From CAVTWH01 sp963850915 (GTDB lineage Bacteria > Actinomycetota > Actinomycetes > Mycobacteriales > Micromonosporaceae), in contig CAWKND010000004.1 in the NCBI GenBank assembly GCA_963850915.1, positions 124,001 to 188,000 of the forward strand: 64,000 bases of DNA, given 5' to 3'. The first letter of the stretch is position 1; the number at the start of each line of letters is the position of its first letter. A program made the position numbers and the translations under genes. Of the stretch, positions 17,221-26,596 are shown in pieces. The notes below the pieces were generated by a model, which searched no databases, was not told the DNA's origin, and was given only the letters and a program-made list of their open reading frames with translations.

Positions 17221-19028
17221 CTGGTTCCCCCTCCGAAGCCGTTCCCGCCGTCCGCCGGCCGGCAGGTGCCCCGCCCGCCAGTCGTCGGATGGTGATCTCC
17301 TCCCCCGCCCGCCGTCGGGGAGCCGGTGCCTCGCCCGCTCCCCGACGATCGGCGGAAATCCCTGTCCCGCGCGGCGCTGTCCGCCGTGGTACCGCCGCCC
17401 GCCCCACGGCAGCCGGCCCGGTGTTCGCCGTGCCCGGTGTTCGCCTGCCCGGCCCTCGCCCGTCCGGCCCCGGTGCGCCCGCGCTCCGTGCGGCGGGCGG
17501 CGAAGAAGGCAGCCATGTTGAGTACCCCGCGCAGCCGGGTCACCGCGACGACGTACAGGGCGGTACCCAGCGCCGCGCCGAGTACCGCGGTGAGCGGGTG
17601 TACCCCGAGCACCGCCGCCAGCAGCAGCGGGACGATGCCGTAGCAGCCGGTGGCGAGCGCCGCCGCGACCAGCGTGCCCCGGCCGAACGGGTGCAGCCCG
17701 AGTACCAGGCTGATCTGCAGCAGCGGTACCACGTTGTTGGCGACCAGCGCGCAGGCCAGCCCGATGGCCGCGCCCAGCGCGCCAATGTGCGGGATCAGTA
17801 CCAGGTCGACGGCGATGTTCACGCCGAGCGCGGTGATCACGTTGGCCAGGTTCCAGGTGGTACGCCCGGCCATGGCGAGCACGATGTCGACCATCCCGCA
17901 GCCGGTGGCGACCAGCATGGCACCGGCGAGGATGACCACCACGGTGCTCGCCGACTCGTACGCCTCGCCGAACATGCCGAGGTAGACCTTGGCGAAGACG
18001 GCGACGCCGAAGTACAGCGGCCACGCGGCGAGTACCAGCCAGGCGGTGGCCGACTGGTACAGCTCGTTGGCGCCGGCCATGTCCCCGACCGCGAGCCGCT
18101 CGGCAATCCGCGGCTGTACCGACTGGTTGATCGCCTGGTTGGCGAATTGGCCGAGCACGATGAACCGGCCGGCGACCGCGTACACCGCCGCCGCCGGCAG
18201 CCCGGCCAGCGCGGCGAGCAGCAGCACGTCGAACCGGTTGAGGGCCAGCTGGGCGACGCTGGCCACGGCGCGTGGGCCGGTGAAGCGCCAGAAGGTACGC
18301 CCGTCCACGCCGTCGTCGCCCGGCTGCTCGTCGACCCGCTCCTCCCGAGGTACCCGCTGGCGCAGCGCCACGGCCGCGAGCAGTGCGGAGAGCAGGTACG
18401 GGGCGACCCAGGCAGCGGTGTACGCACCCGCCATCCGGCTGGACGCCAGGGTGAGCGTGGCCAGCCCGAGTACCTGCAGGCCGGGGCGGAGTACCTTGTC
18501 CAGCACCACGGTCGGGCGCATCGTACGGAAGCCCCGGGTCGCCGCGAGCAGGGTGTCGGAGAGCACGCCGAGCGGCAGGAAGATGGCGAGTACCCGCAGT
18601 TGCGTGACGTACCCGGGGTGCACCCGGCCACGCGTGGTCAGCCGGGCCAGCTCGGGCGCGAGCACCGCCATGAGTACGCCGGTGAGCACGGCCGCCACGG
18701 CCACCGGTACCAGCCCGGCGCGCAGGCACCGGCGGATCGCGTCGACCGATGCGTTGCGGGTACGCAGCCGGGCCAGGAAGTAGACGAGGCTGGTCTGGGT
18801 ACCCAGCTTGGCCAGCATGCCCACCATCACGAACGCGGCGGTACCGGCGAAGAAGCCACCGGCCTCGTCGCGCCCGAGTCCCCGGGCGACCAGCCAGGTC
18901 ACCGCGAACCCGGCGGTACCGGCGACAGCGGCGCCGACCATGTTGGCCAGCCCGCCCCGGGCCGCGCCGCGCAGCTCAGTGGTGGACACGCCCGGTACCG
19001 GCCGGGCGGCGAGGGTCGACTGGCTCAC
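17210..19028 (-). CDS. Polysaccharide flippase (Wzx/MATE-like); C-terminal end uncertain
   Basis: Multi-pass membrane protein of the MOP superfamily that would move lipid-linked sugar units across the membrane. About 14 membrane segments are visible between residue 25 and 505, with family blocks such as ARGLGRDEAGGFFAGTAAFVMVGMLAKLG, LNRFDVLLLAALAGLPAAAVYAVAGRF and VNIAVDLVLIPHIGALGAAIGLA. GTG at 19028 overlaps the upstream stop (GTGA). After NMAAFFAARR (about 17510) the frame stays open without homology to 16653, across the methyltransferase gene. A +1 shift within 17290-17500 would end at 17210, overlapping the next start by 11 nt, as elsewhere in this operon. Total length 1819 = 3x606+1 fits one extra base. 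Confidence 0.75.
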
Positions 19029-20356
19029 CGAGTCTCCACCGCCGCCAGCAGTACCGGCAGCAGCCAGGCACCGAGCACGCCGAGCCGGCCGCCCGAGCGC
19101 TTGTCGTCGAGGAACCGGGTGGCCAGGTCGATCAGGTAGAGCAGGGCGGTCAGCCGGGTCGCGTCGGCGCCCACCACGTCGAACGGGTCGAGCAGTACCG
19201 GCGCCCGGTCCAGCAGCCCGGCCACCGCCTCGGCCGCGTCCACGGTGTACCGCATCCGCTCGTGCAGTTCGTGGTGCAGCGCGTCGAAGCCGACCGGTAC
19301 CCCGATGGTGAACCGGTCCCAGTCCCAGACCAGGATCCCGTAGTCGCGGACAGCCATGTTCCACGGTGTCCAGTCGCCGTGCCAGGCGCCGAAGGTCAAC
19401 TCGACGTCGCCGTGCGCGGCGACCAGCACGTCTCCGGCCAGCGCCAACGCCCGAGCCGCGGCCCGCACCTCGCCACCAGCCTCCGAGGCGGCCGGGGAGT
19501 CCGCAGCGAGCGGGGCGTCGGAGCCGAGCGGGGAGTTCGGAGCGGGGGGCGGTGCGGCGTCGATGCGTTCACGGAGCTGGCGCCAGTACCCGCTGCTCGC
19601 CAGCGAGCTGTGGTGCGCGCCCATCCCGAACGCGATCTCCCGCTGCGCGGCGGCCAGCCGGTCGGGGTGCAGCGGCCGCGGCCGCGAGCCGGTCGGCAGC
19701 GCACCCTGTACCAGTACCTCGTGGCCGCGCCACTGGCCGGCGTGCAGCAGCGGCGGCACGATCACGTCACGTGGCGCCTGGTGCCGCAGCGCGGTCAGCG
19801 CCGCCGTCTCCAGCCGGACCAGCCGGGCGGTCAACGGGTTGGTACCCAGTTTGGCGTACCCGAAGGTGATCCCCTCCGGGGTGAGCAGCTGCAGCAGCGG
19901 CTTGCGGCTGGGCCGGGCCGGGCCGATGTGTACCGCCACAGCGAGGTCCCGGCCGAGCACCTCGGCCAGGTAGATCTCGATCGTGTCCAGCGGCTCGGCG
20001 TCCAGGTCCCGGACCACCTGTACCCGGTCCGGCAGCAGCAGCCCGGACAGCCCGGTACGCAGCGCCGCGCTGGCCATGTTGCGCTTGAGCCGGGCCAGTC
20101 GCGCGTCCGGCACCACCGAGTCGTGCACCGCGGCCGCGGCGATCCGGGGCAGCCCGGCGGGTACCAGTAGCCGGGGACGGCGGGCATCGGGTACCACGTG
20201 GAACTGGGCGACCACGGCCCCGCGCGCCGGCAGGTCGTCGGCGTCCGCGCTGCACGGCGGCGGGTAGAGCAGGCCGATCACCTCGGTCAGGTACTGGCCG
20301 CGCAGCGTCGCGTCCCGGCTGGTCAACTGGGTGGGTGCGGTCCGGACTGGGCTCAT
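19025..20356 (-). CDS. Aminoglycoside phosphotransferase-fold kinase
   Basis: 443 residues with a C-terminal APH/choline-kinase-like domain: Brenner motif WHGDWTPWNM near residue 330 (catalytic Asp, Asn) and the metal-binding LVWDWDRF shortly after. The N-terminal part is variable, containing a PRLLVPAGLPRIAAAAVHDS block, and a low-complexity Ala/Pro/Ser insert lies at about 285-305. Kinases of this type occur in actinobacterial capsule-like clusters, where they may phosphorylate a sugar or lipid; the true substrate is unknown. ATG overlaps the upstream ligase stop by 4 nt and its own stop overlaps the flippase start by 4 nt, indicating strict translational coupling. Confidence 0.8.
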   Translation of the reverse strand: MSPVRTAPTQLTSRDATLRGQYLTEVIGLLYPPPCSADADDLPARGAVVAQFHVVPDARRPRLLVPAGLPRIAAAAVHDSVVPDARLARLKRNMASAALRTGLSGLLLPDRVQVVRDLDAEPLDTIEIYLAEVLGRDLAVAVHIGPARPSRKPLLQLLTPEGITFGYAKLGTNPLTARLVRLETAALTALRHQAPRDVIVPPLLHAGQWRGHEVLVQGALPTGSRPRPLHPDRLAAAQREIAFGMGAHHSSLASSGYWRQLRERIDAAPPPAPNSPLGSDAPLAADSPAASEAGGEVRAAARALALAGDVLVAAHGDVELTFGAWHGDWTPWNMAVRDYGILVWDWDRFTIGVPVGFDALHHELHERMRYTVDAAEAVAGLLDRAPVLLDPFDVVGADATRLTALLYLIDLATRFLDDKRSGGRLGVLGAWLLPVLLAAVETR

Positions 20357-21945
20357 CCGCGCTCCTCTTTCAGGGCTGGGGAGGCGGTCAGGGCTGGCGC
20401 CGCGGTCAGGCCCGCGTCGGGGGTCAGGCCCGCGCCGGGGGTCAGGGCGACGGCGGGGGTCACGGCGACAGCGGGCGGGTCCTGCTGGTTGCGCCAGAGC
20501 AGCGCGTAGCCGAGCAGCACGAAGCAGAGCGGGGTGACCAGCGCGTTGTACCAGAGGCTGGCGACCAGCGAGCAGAGCAGCGCGGTGGTACCGGCGATGC
20601 CGATCGCGCTGCGGTCCCGGCGGAAGCGCCACAGCCCGTAGAGGAAGAAGCCGAAGAAGGCGAGTACCCCGGCCAGCCCGTGCGCGTAGACGACCTGCCA
20701 CAGCTGGCCGTTGCCGCCGATGGTGAAGTTGCCGCAGCGCGGGCAGTCCTGGCTCTGCCCGACGGTGATCGACTGCCGGCCGCCCTCGGTGTTGCGGGTC
20801 GAGCCGTAGCCGATCACCGGCGAGCCGGTCACCCCGGCGAGCGCGTTCTCGGTGAGGTAGTACCGCACCGCGTTGGATTTGCCGTTGTCCAGCCGGCTGG
20901 AGATGGTCTCGCCGAGCGGGGTGATCGCCACCGCGCCGGCCAGCAGCGCGACGACCAGTCCGACGCCGAGCAGCGCCGCCAGCCGGCCGCGAACGGCGAG
21001 CCGGAAGCCGACCACCACACCGGCCACGCCGAGCCCGATCCAGAGCCCGCGGTTGAGCGAGTACACGACCGGGATGACCGAGAGCGCGAGGCAGCCCAGT
21101 GCCACCAGGCGGGTACGCAGCCGGGTCGCCGAGCCGAACGCGGCCGCGATGAACCACACCACCAGCAGGCAGAAGTTGTTCCCCCAGGTGTTGGTGTACC
21201 CCCACGGCGCGGCCGGCCTGGGCGTCTCGTGCCCGAGTACCCCGGACAGCTGCGCGGCGGCCGGGTGTACCAGCGACTTCACCCAGGAGTTGTTGCGTAC
21301 CCCCGGCGGCAGCGCCAGCTCCAGCGGCGAGGAGAAGGAGAGCCGGCCGTCGAAGACGCCCAGCAGCCCACCCGCCACCGTGGCCAGGAACAGCCAGCCG
21401 AGCAGCCAGATCAGCCGGCGCTTGGGCAGCTCCTGCTCGGTGAGGTTGCCGGCGTACAGCAGGATCACCGTCATCGAGGCGTACTCGACGATCCGGAAGC
21501 CGGCCGGGAGCAGTCGCGCGGCGAAGGTGGCCGGCACGGTACCCGGCGGGTTCTCCCCGAGCGCGGCGATGCCCAGCGCCACGACCAGCAGGAAAACCAG
21601 CCACAGGGCGAATCCCGGGGGCAGTCGCAGCGGTCGCCCGGCGAGCGTGTTGCGGACCAGGATCACCGCCATGGGTACCGCCACGATCGGGAAGATCAGC
21701 GTGTTCAGCCCGAGTGCCCACCACAGTGGGTACCCGAGCAGCAGGCCGACGAGCGGCCAGCCCGGCGGGAGAGCCAGGAACCGTACCGGGCGGGGCCGGT
21801 CGAGCACCGCGCCGGTACCCGCGCCGAACAGCCCGCGCAGGGGCCGGGGCGCGACGAGCGCCTCGTGCCGGTCGGAGTCCAGTGGTGTCGAGCCGCCCCG
21901 CCTCGGGTCAGGGGGGCGCCGGTGGCGCACCGAGGCGAGTGTCAT
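20353..21945 (-). CDS. O-antigen ligase/polymerase-like membrane protein
   Basis: 530 residues with about 11 membrane segments and the large extracytoplasmic loop characteristic of Wzy/WaaL proteins between about residues 320 and 410 (starting with LDNGKSNAVRYYLTENAL and containing GSPVIGYGSTRNTEGG, the RxxxW/GxGxG-like segment). In these families the loop binds lipid-linked oligosaccharide. The cytoplasmic C-terminus carries five six-residue repeats (LTPGAG-like) from an 18-bp tandem repeat. ATG at 21945 overlaps the upstream reading frame's stop (ATGA). Ligase and polymerase cannot be separated by sequence; context with flippase and co-polymerase favours polymerase. Confidence 0.85.
   Translation of the reverse strand: MTLASVRHRRPPDPRRGGSTPLDSDRHEALVAPRPLRGLFGAGTGAVLDRPRPVRFLALPPGWPLVGLLLGYPLWWALGLNTLIFPIVAVPMAVILVRNTLAGRPLRLPPGFALWLVFLLVVALGIAALGENPPGTVPATFAARLLPAGFRIVEYASMTVILLYAGNLTEQELPKRRLIWLLGWLFLATVAGGLLGVFDGRLSFSSPLELALPPGVRNNSWVKSLVHPAAAQLSGVLGHETPRPAAPWGYTNTWGNNFCLLVVWFIAAAFGSATRLRTRLVALGCLALSVIPVVYSLNRGLWIGLGVAGVVVGFRLAVRGRLAALLGVGLVVALLAGAVAITPLGETISSRLDNGKSNAVRYYLTENALAGVTGSPVIGYGSTRNTEGGRQSITVGQSQDCPRCGNFTIGGNGQLWQVVYAHGLAGVLAFFGFFLYGLWRFRRDRSAIGIAGTTALLCSLVASLWYNALVTPLCFVLLGYALLWRNQQDPPAVAVTPAVALTPGAGLTPDAGLTAAPALTASPALKEERG
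20386..20475. repeat. 18-bp tandem repeat inside the ligase-like gene
   Basis: Five units beginning GGTCAGG or GGTCACG with 18-bp period, in frame, coding the hexapeptide tail repeats of the 20353-21945 protein. Slippage would change the length of a cytoplasmic tail without breaking the frame. Confidence 0.85.
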
Positions 21946-23714
21946 CGCTTCGCCTTGTCACCCTGCTCGGCATCCTCGATCCGCTGCATGACCATCGTGT
22001 CCTCTGAGCTTCCAGCGTGCGTGGTGGCCGGCTCAGTGCTCGGGCGCGGTGCGCGGCGCGGTACCCGGGTGGGTGTGCCGGCCTCGTCGCTCACGCGCTC
22101 GGCGCCTCGCTCGGCCGGTGCCGGCTTCGGTGCGGGTCGGTTCGCTTCGCGACGGTTCGGGGCGTACCGGGCGGTGCACGGCGGTACGCCCGCCCGCGGT
22201 CTCGGCCTCGGCGACAAGGCGTGGCATGACGACCGCACCGAGCAGCGGGGTACCCACCCGGCGCAGCTGCTCGGCGGCGTCGACCACCTCGGCGTGAGTG
22301 GTCCGGCGCAGCTCGACGGCGAGGATCGCGGCATCGGCGAGGCTGGCGAGGCTCTGCGCGTCGGCGCTGGCAGCCGTGGACGGCGCCTCGATCACCACGT
22401 AGTCCGCCTCGGCGCGCAGCCGGTCCAGCGTGTCCCGCAGCGCCGGCGACTGCAGCAGCCCGGCCGCGCTGGCCGTACCGCCGGTGGTCAGTACCCGCAG
22501 CCACGGGTTGCGCGGCGCCTGCTGTACCGCGTCCGCCAGCGCCACCTTGCCGGCGAGTACGTCGGACAGGCCCGGCGTGGCGCGTACCCCGAGCAGCCGG
22601 GTGGCGGGCGCCGTGTCCAGCAGGCTCTCCGGCAGGTGGGCGCAGACCAGTACCACCTCGCTACCCGAGCGGCCGAGCGCGGCGGCCAGGTTCGCGGCCA
22701 CCAGCGTCGACGCGGCTCCCCGACTGGCTCCGGTCACCACGATCACCTGGTCGTCCATGCGCAGGCTGGCCAGCGCCTCGTTACGCAGCCGGTTGAACAT
22801 CCGGCCGGCCGCCCCGAACGGCGGGAACACGTCGTCGAAGCGGACGTGCGTACGCTTCGGCAGCTCGCCCAGTACCGCCACGTCGGCGCGGCGGGTCAGG
22901 TCGACGGCGCGGCGTACCCGGCGGTCCATGCGCTGCCGGACGGCGGCCGCGACGATGCCGAGCAGCAGGCCGAGCAGGGCGCCGCTGGCCGCGAAGAGCG
23001 GGATGCTCGGGCGGGCCGGGCGGCTGGGCAGCGGCGCGTCACTGATCACCCGGCCGGCGGTGACCGCCGTGGTGGCCAGGTCGTTCTGCCGGGTGGTGAG
23101 CGTGTTGATCTGGTTGGTGAGGGTACTGATCTGCGAGGTCAGCGCCGCGCGGTTCGGGTCGTTGACCGGCAGCGTGGCGAGCCGGCCGGAGAGCTGGGTG
23201 AGGCTCGCCTGGTACTGCGCAACCTTCGTGGTCAGCGCGGTGATCTGGTCGGTGATGTCGGCCTGCGCGGCGGTCTGCCGGGCGGTCAGGTAGGCGGTGG
23301 CGAACGCGTGCGCGCCGGCCTGTGCCTGGGCGGCGGTCGGGGCGGCGTAGGTGATGTCAGCACGGTGGTGTTCGGCGGCACGCTCACGTGCACAGCACTG
23401 GCCAGCGTCCCGGACGGGGTGGCCACCTTCAGCAGGCGCCGGCCGCGTTGGCCACGTCGGTGGAGGTGACCAGCTGCGCCTCGGTGTCGAGGTTGATGGT
23501 CGCAGTTGGTACGCCCGTTGGTCGCGTTGGAGTCCAGCTCCACCGCGAGCACGAGTACCGACGCCGTCGACTCGTACTCCTTGGGCTGGGTACGCGCGCC
23601 GGCCGTGGCGCCGAGGACGCCGGCGAGGATGAAGGCCAGCACGATCCACCAGTGCCGCCGCACCATGCCCAGGTAATCGGACACGTCGTACGAGGCTGGG
23701 CGGGGCATGTCCAT
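21942..23714 (-). pseudogene. Polysaccharide co-polymerase / BY-kinase-like (Wzz-CpsD) with several frameshifts
   Basis: N-terminal Wzz domain starts MDMPRPASYDVSDYLGMVRRHWW with a first membrane helix, then a coiled periplasmic part (QITALTTKVAQYQASLTQL), a second helix (IPLFAASGALLGLLLGIVAAA) and a cytoplasmic ATPase-like domain (VIVVTGASRGAASTLVAANLAAALG, a degenerate P-loop; later VIEAPSTAASADAQSLASLADA). Family role: control of chain length. Reading needs an extra T removed near 23506, one base restored near 23437 and one G near 23363. A fourth shift within 22090-22200 would give an acidic-basic tail ending at 21942 with an ATGA overlap to the next gene; without it the frame ends at 22033. 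The four changes sum to zero (1773 = 3x591). Confidence 0.7.
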
Positions 23715-23867
23715 AGTTCGCTGGCCCTTCCGTTACGCAGTCCGGCGGGCGGCGCCGGGTTCGGCGCTGCCCGTCTCGACTGGCTAACGGACGGTTGCGG
23801 GGGGACGTAACTGCCTGGTGCCCCGGCCGGGACAACTCCCGGAGATCAAGACAAACGGACGGCAGGG

Positions 23868-24893
23868 TCAGGCCGGTTGTCCCGCGCGTTCGTCCACTGT
23901 TTCGCTGGCGTTCGCGGGTCGTTGAGCTGCGGCAGCGCCGAGCTGCTGCTGCTCGGTACGGCCGAGCGCCGGCAGCCCGTTGGCCCGGCGCAGCCCCAGC
24001 CACGCCACCGGGGCGAGCACCGCCGCCGCGAGCAGCGCCGCCACCAGCTGCGTGTTGGAGAAGTCGAGCAGCTTCAGTGCGCTGGCCAGCAGAACGAACA
24101 GCAGCGCCCGGCGGACCAGTCCGGGGTGCGCCCGGCTGGAGATCTGCGCACCGATGAAGGCACCGGGTACCGCCCCGATCAACAGTGCAGTGGTCAGGCC
24201 GGGGCGGAAGTCACCGAACAGGATGTGCCCGAGGGAGGCCGAGGCGACCAGTGGCACAGCCTGTACCAGGTCGGTACCGACGAGGTCGCCGGCTTTGAGC
24301 ATGGGGTACATCAGCAGCAGCAGCACGATGATCAGCGAGCCGGAGCCGACACTGGTCATCCCCACGATGACCCCGCCGAACAAGCCGACGAGCAGGGTGG
24401 CGACCGGCTTGACCCGGACCCGTACCTTGCCGGCCGGCTGCTCCCGCTCCGCTACCGGCTGCCCGGCGAGCCGCTCCCGGAAGCGCCGGGCGTGCTCACC
24501 CATCTGCAGGTACGTGCGGGCGAGCAGGCCGACCACGGCGAGCAGCAGCGCGACGCCCAGCGCGATCTTGACAACCGACTGCAGCTGATCACCACCGACC
24601 GCGCGGGTGATCAGTACCCCGGAGAACGCCCCCGGTACCGAGCCGATGCACAGCCAGCCGACCAGCCGCCAGTCGACCGTTTTGCGACGGATGTGAACGA
24701 TCGAGCCGACCGGCTTCATCACCGCGCTGGCAACCAGGTCGCTGGAGACGGCGGCCAGCGGTGGTACCCCGAAGAACAGCACCAGGATCGGCGTCATCAG
24801 CGCGCCGCCACCCATGCCGGTCAGCCCGACGACGATGCCGACGCCGAGGCCGGCTGCGGAGAGCGTCCAGTTCACCGGACGAGTCTGCGCCAC
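23868..24893 (-). CDS. TauE/SafE-family sulfite/anion exporter-like permease
   Basis: 341 residues with eight membrane segments in two repeats of the TauE/SafE fold. The repeat signatures GLTGMGGGALMTPIL near residue 25 and GMTSVGSGSLIIVLLLLMYP near 185 are clear, each followed by the KAGDLVGTDLVQ/VSSDLVASAV-type segment. The family exports sulfite, sulfoacetate or related anions. The neighbouring APS kinase supports a link to sulfur metabolism. Start is uncertain: GTG 24893 is used; GTG 24875 begins directly at the first helix, and TTG 24911 is possible. A TAGGAT box lies about 20 nt upstream of 24893. Confidence 0.82.
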   Translation of the reverse strand: MAQTRPVNWTLSAAGLGVGIVVGLTGMGGGALMTPILVLFFGVPPLAAVSSDLVASAVMKPVGSIVHIRRKTVDWRLVGWLCIGSVPGAFSGVLITRAVGGDQLQSVVKIALGVALLLAVVGLLARTYLQMGEHARRFRERLAGQPVAEREQPAGKVRVRVKPVATLLVGLFGGVIVGMTSVGSGSLIIVLLLLMYPMLKAGDLVGTDLVQAVPLVASASLGHILFGDFRPGLTTALLIGAVPGAFIGAQISSRAHPGLVRRALLFVLLASALKLLDFSNTQLVAALLAAAVLAPVAWLGLRRANGLPALGRTEQQQLGAAAAQRPANASETVDERAGQPA

Positions 24894-24963
24894 CGACGCA
24901 CATAAAACCAACAGATCCTACGTACCAGACCGAGTTTCGTTTCAGGTCGGCATTTCGGCCGGG

Positions 24964-26488
24964 TCAGCCGCGGTGCTCGATCCAGCCCTCGTCGGCCAGG
25001 TAGCTCAGCACCCGGCGTACCGCCGTCGGCGAGGGGTACCTCCGCCGTGTTGATCTCCAGGTCGGCGTTGCTGGGCTCCTCGTACGGGTCGTCGATGCCG
25101 GTCATCCCGGTGATCAACCCGGCTCGCGCCTTGGCGTACAGGCCCTTGCGGTCGCGTGCCTCGCACACCTCCAGCGGCGTGGAGATCCACACGAGTATGA
25201 AGCCGGCGCCGGCCGCCGTGGCCATCCGGTGTGCCGTCGCGCGCGCCTCCTGGTAGGGCGCGATCGGGCAGGCGATGACCATGCCCCCGTGCCGCGCCAC
25301 CTCGGCGGCGACCCAGCCGATCCGGCGGATGTTCAGGTCGCGGTCGGCCTTGGAGAAGCTCAGTCCGGCGGAGAGTTCCCGGCGTACCACGTCCCCGTCG
25401 AGGAAGGTGAGGGTGCGCTCGCCGGTCTCCAGCAGCGCGTCGGCCACCCCGCGGGCAATGGTGGACTTGCCCGATCCGGAGAGCCCGGTGAAGAACACCA
25501 CCACGCCCCGCTCGCGCCGGCGCGGCCGGCTGCGCGCCAACTCCCGCGCCACGGCCGGCGGCGTGTGCCACTCGGGCAGCGCCACCCCCTGGTCGAGCAG
25601 GTCCTCGATCTCCGCCTGGGTGAGCGCCAGCCGGCGGAACCGGGGCGGGATGTCGTCCCGGCCGCGCCACTGCCCGTCGCGGGTGTCGTAGGAGAGTTCG
25701 CGCGGCACGAGCACCCGCGGGCCGCCCCCGGAGATCGGGGTCTCGCCGGTGGAGAGCAGGTGCGTCACGCCGTACGCGCCGGCTACCCGGGCCCGGAGCA
25801 GGGCATCCCGGATCTCGTCACCGTGCGACGCGAGGGGTACCGCGACGATGGTTGCCTGCGGGATCCGGTCGCGCGCGGCCAGCACGGTCCGGACCACCGC
25901 CTCGGCCGGGAGCCCGTCACTGTTCGCGGTGGCCACCGGAATCAAGATCACAAGATGACCGCTGAGGGTACGGGCGGCGTGCGTGATCTGCGCGAGCTGT
26001 GGCCGGTGCAGCGGCCGGTCGACAATCACGCCGAGTACGCGTCCGGCCGGCAGCGTCTTGCGTACCTCGTCGGGGCTGCGCCGGAGCCGACGGAAGGGAC
26101 CGTGCGACCCGTCCCCGAGCCGGCGTACCCGGCCACCGACCCCGATCCGGCCCGGCCCCGTGGGCCACATGTCGATCGCGTCGATCGCGGCGACCGGAGC
26201 GCCCTCCTGGTCGGTCAGGATCAGTACCCGCTTCAACGGGTTTGCCGCGTCCAGCCGTTCGGCAATGGGTTCGGGGATCTCCAACGTGACAGCCACCGGC
26301 CACGGGGTACCGTCGGCCAGCCGCCCCAGCCGCCGCACACTCGCCTGGTCGGCCCGGCCGAGGAACCCGTTCAGCGGCGCGTATGCCCCACTGACCAGCA
26401 ACTCCAGGTCGGCCAGCTCGGGCGGGCGCGGCGAGTAGACGGGGGCGTCCCGCAGTACCTCTTCGGGCAGTACCCAACCGCCGTTCAC
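24964..26488 (-). CDS. cysC: Adenylylsulfate kinase with N-terminal ATP-sulfurylase-like domain; one frameshift near 25036
   Basis: About 508 residues after correction. Residues 1-315 follow the ATP sulfurylase fold (PPELADLELLVSGAYAPLNGFLGRAD; later RLALTQAEIEDLLDQGVALPEWHTP), but the catalytic region reads RPLHRPQLAQI where active enzymes have RNPxHxGH, so the second His is absent and sulfurylase activity is doubtful. Residues 320-508 are a complete APS kinase: P-loop GLSGSGKST, FLDGDVVRRELSAGLSFSKADRDLNIRR and WISTPLEVCEARDRKGLYAKAR. After ADLEINTAEVPLAD an extra base in GGCGG (about 25036) throws the frame; corrected, it ends with RVLSYLADEGWIEHRG and stops at 24964. GTG 26488 has GAGGAG 5 nt upstream; GTG 26494 is the alternative. 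Confidence 0.82.
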
Positions 26489-26596
26489 TGCCACTCCTCG
26501 TACGCCGCTCGGCCCCCACTGAACTCGTCAAGTGTTCCAGTACATGCCCGGCCGGTCGAGCCCACGCCCGGCCGCGTCTAGCGTGGACTCTGCTTT

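Noticed and set aside
20335..23469. Open frame of more than 1000 codons opposite the polysaccharide operon
   Set aside because: Low-complexity Arg/Gly/Gln product, antisense to recognised genes.
25520..26488. Calling the protein a bifunctional PAPS synthetase
   Set aside because: Sulfurylase catalytic HxGH is not conserved, so only APS kinase is supported.
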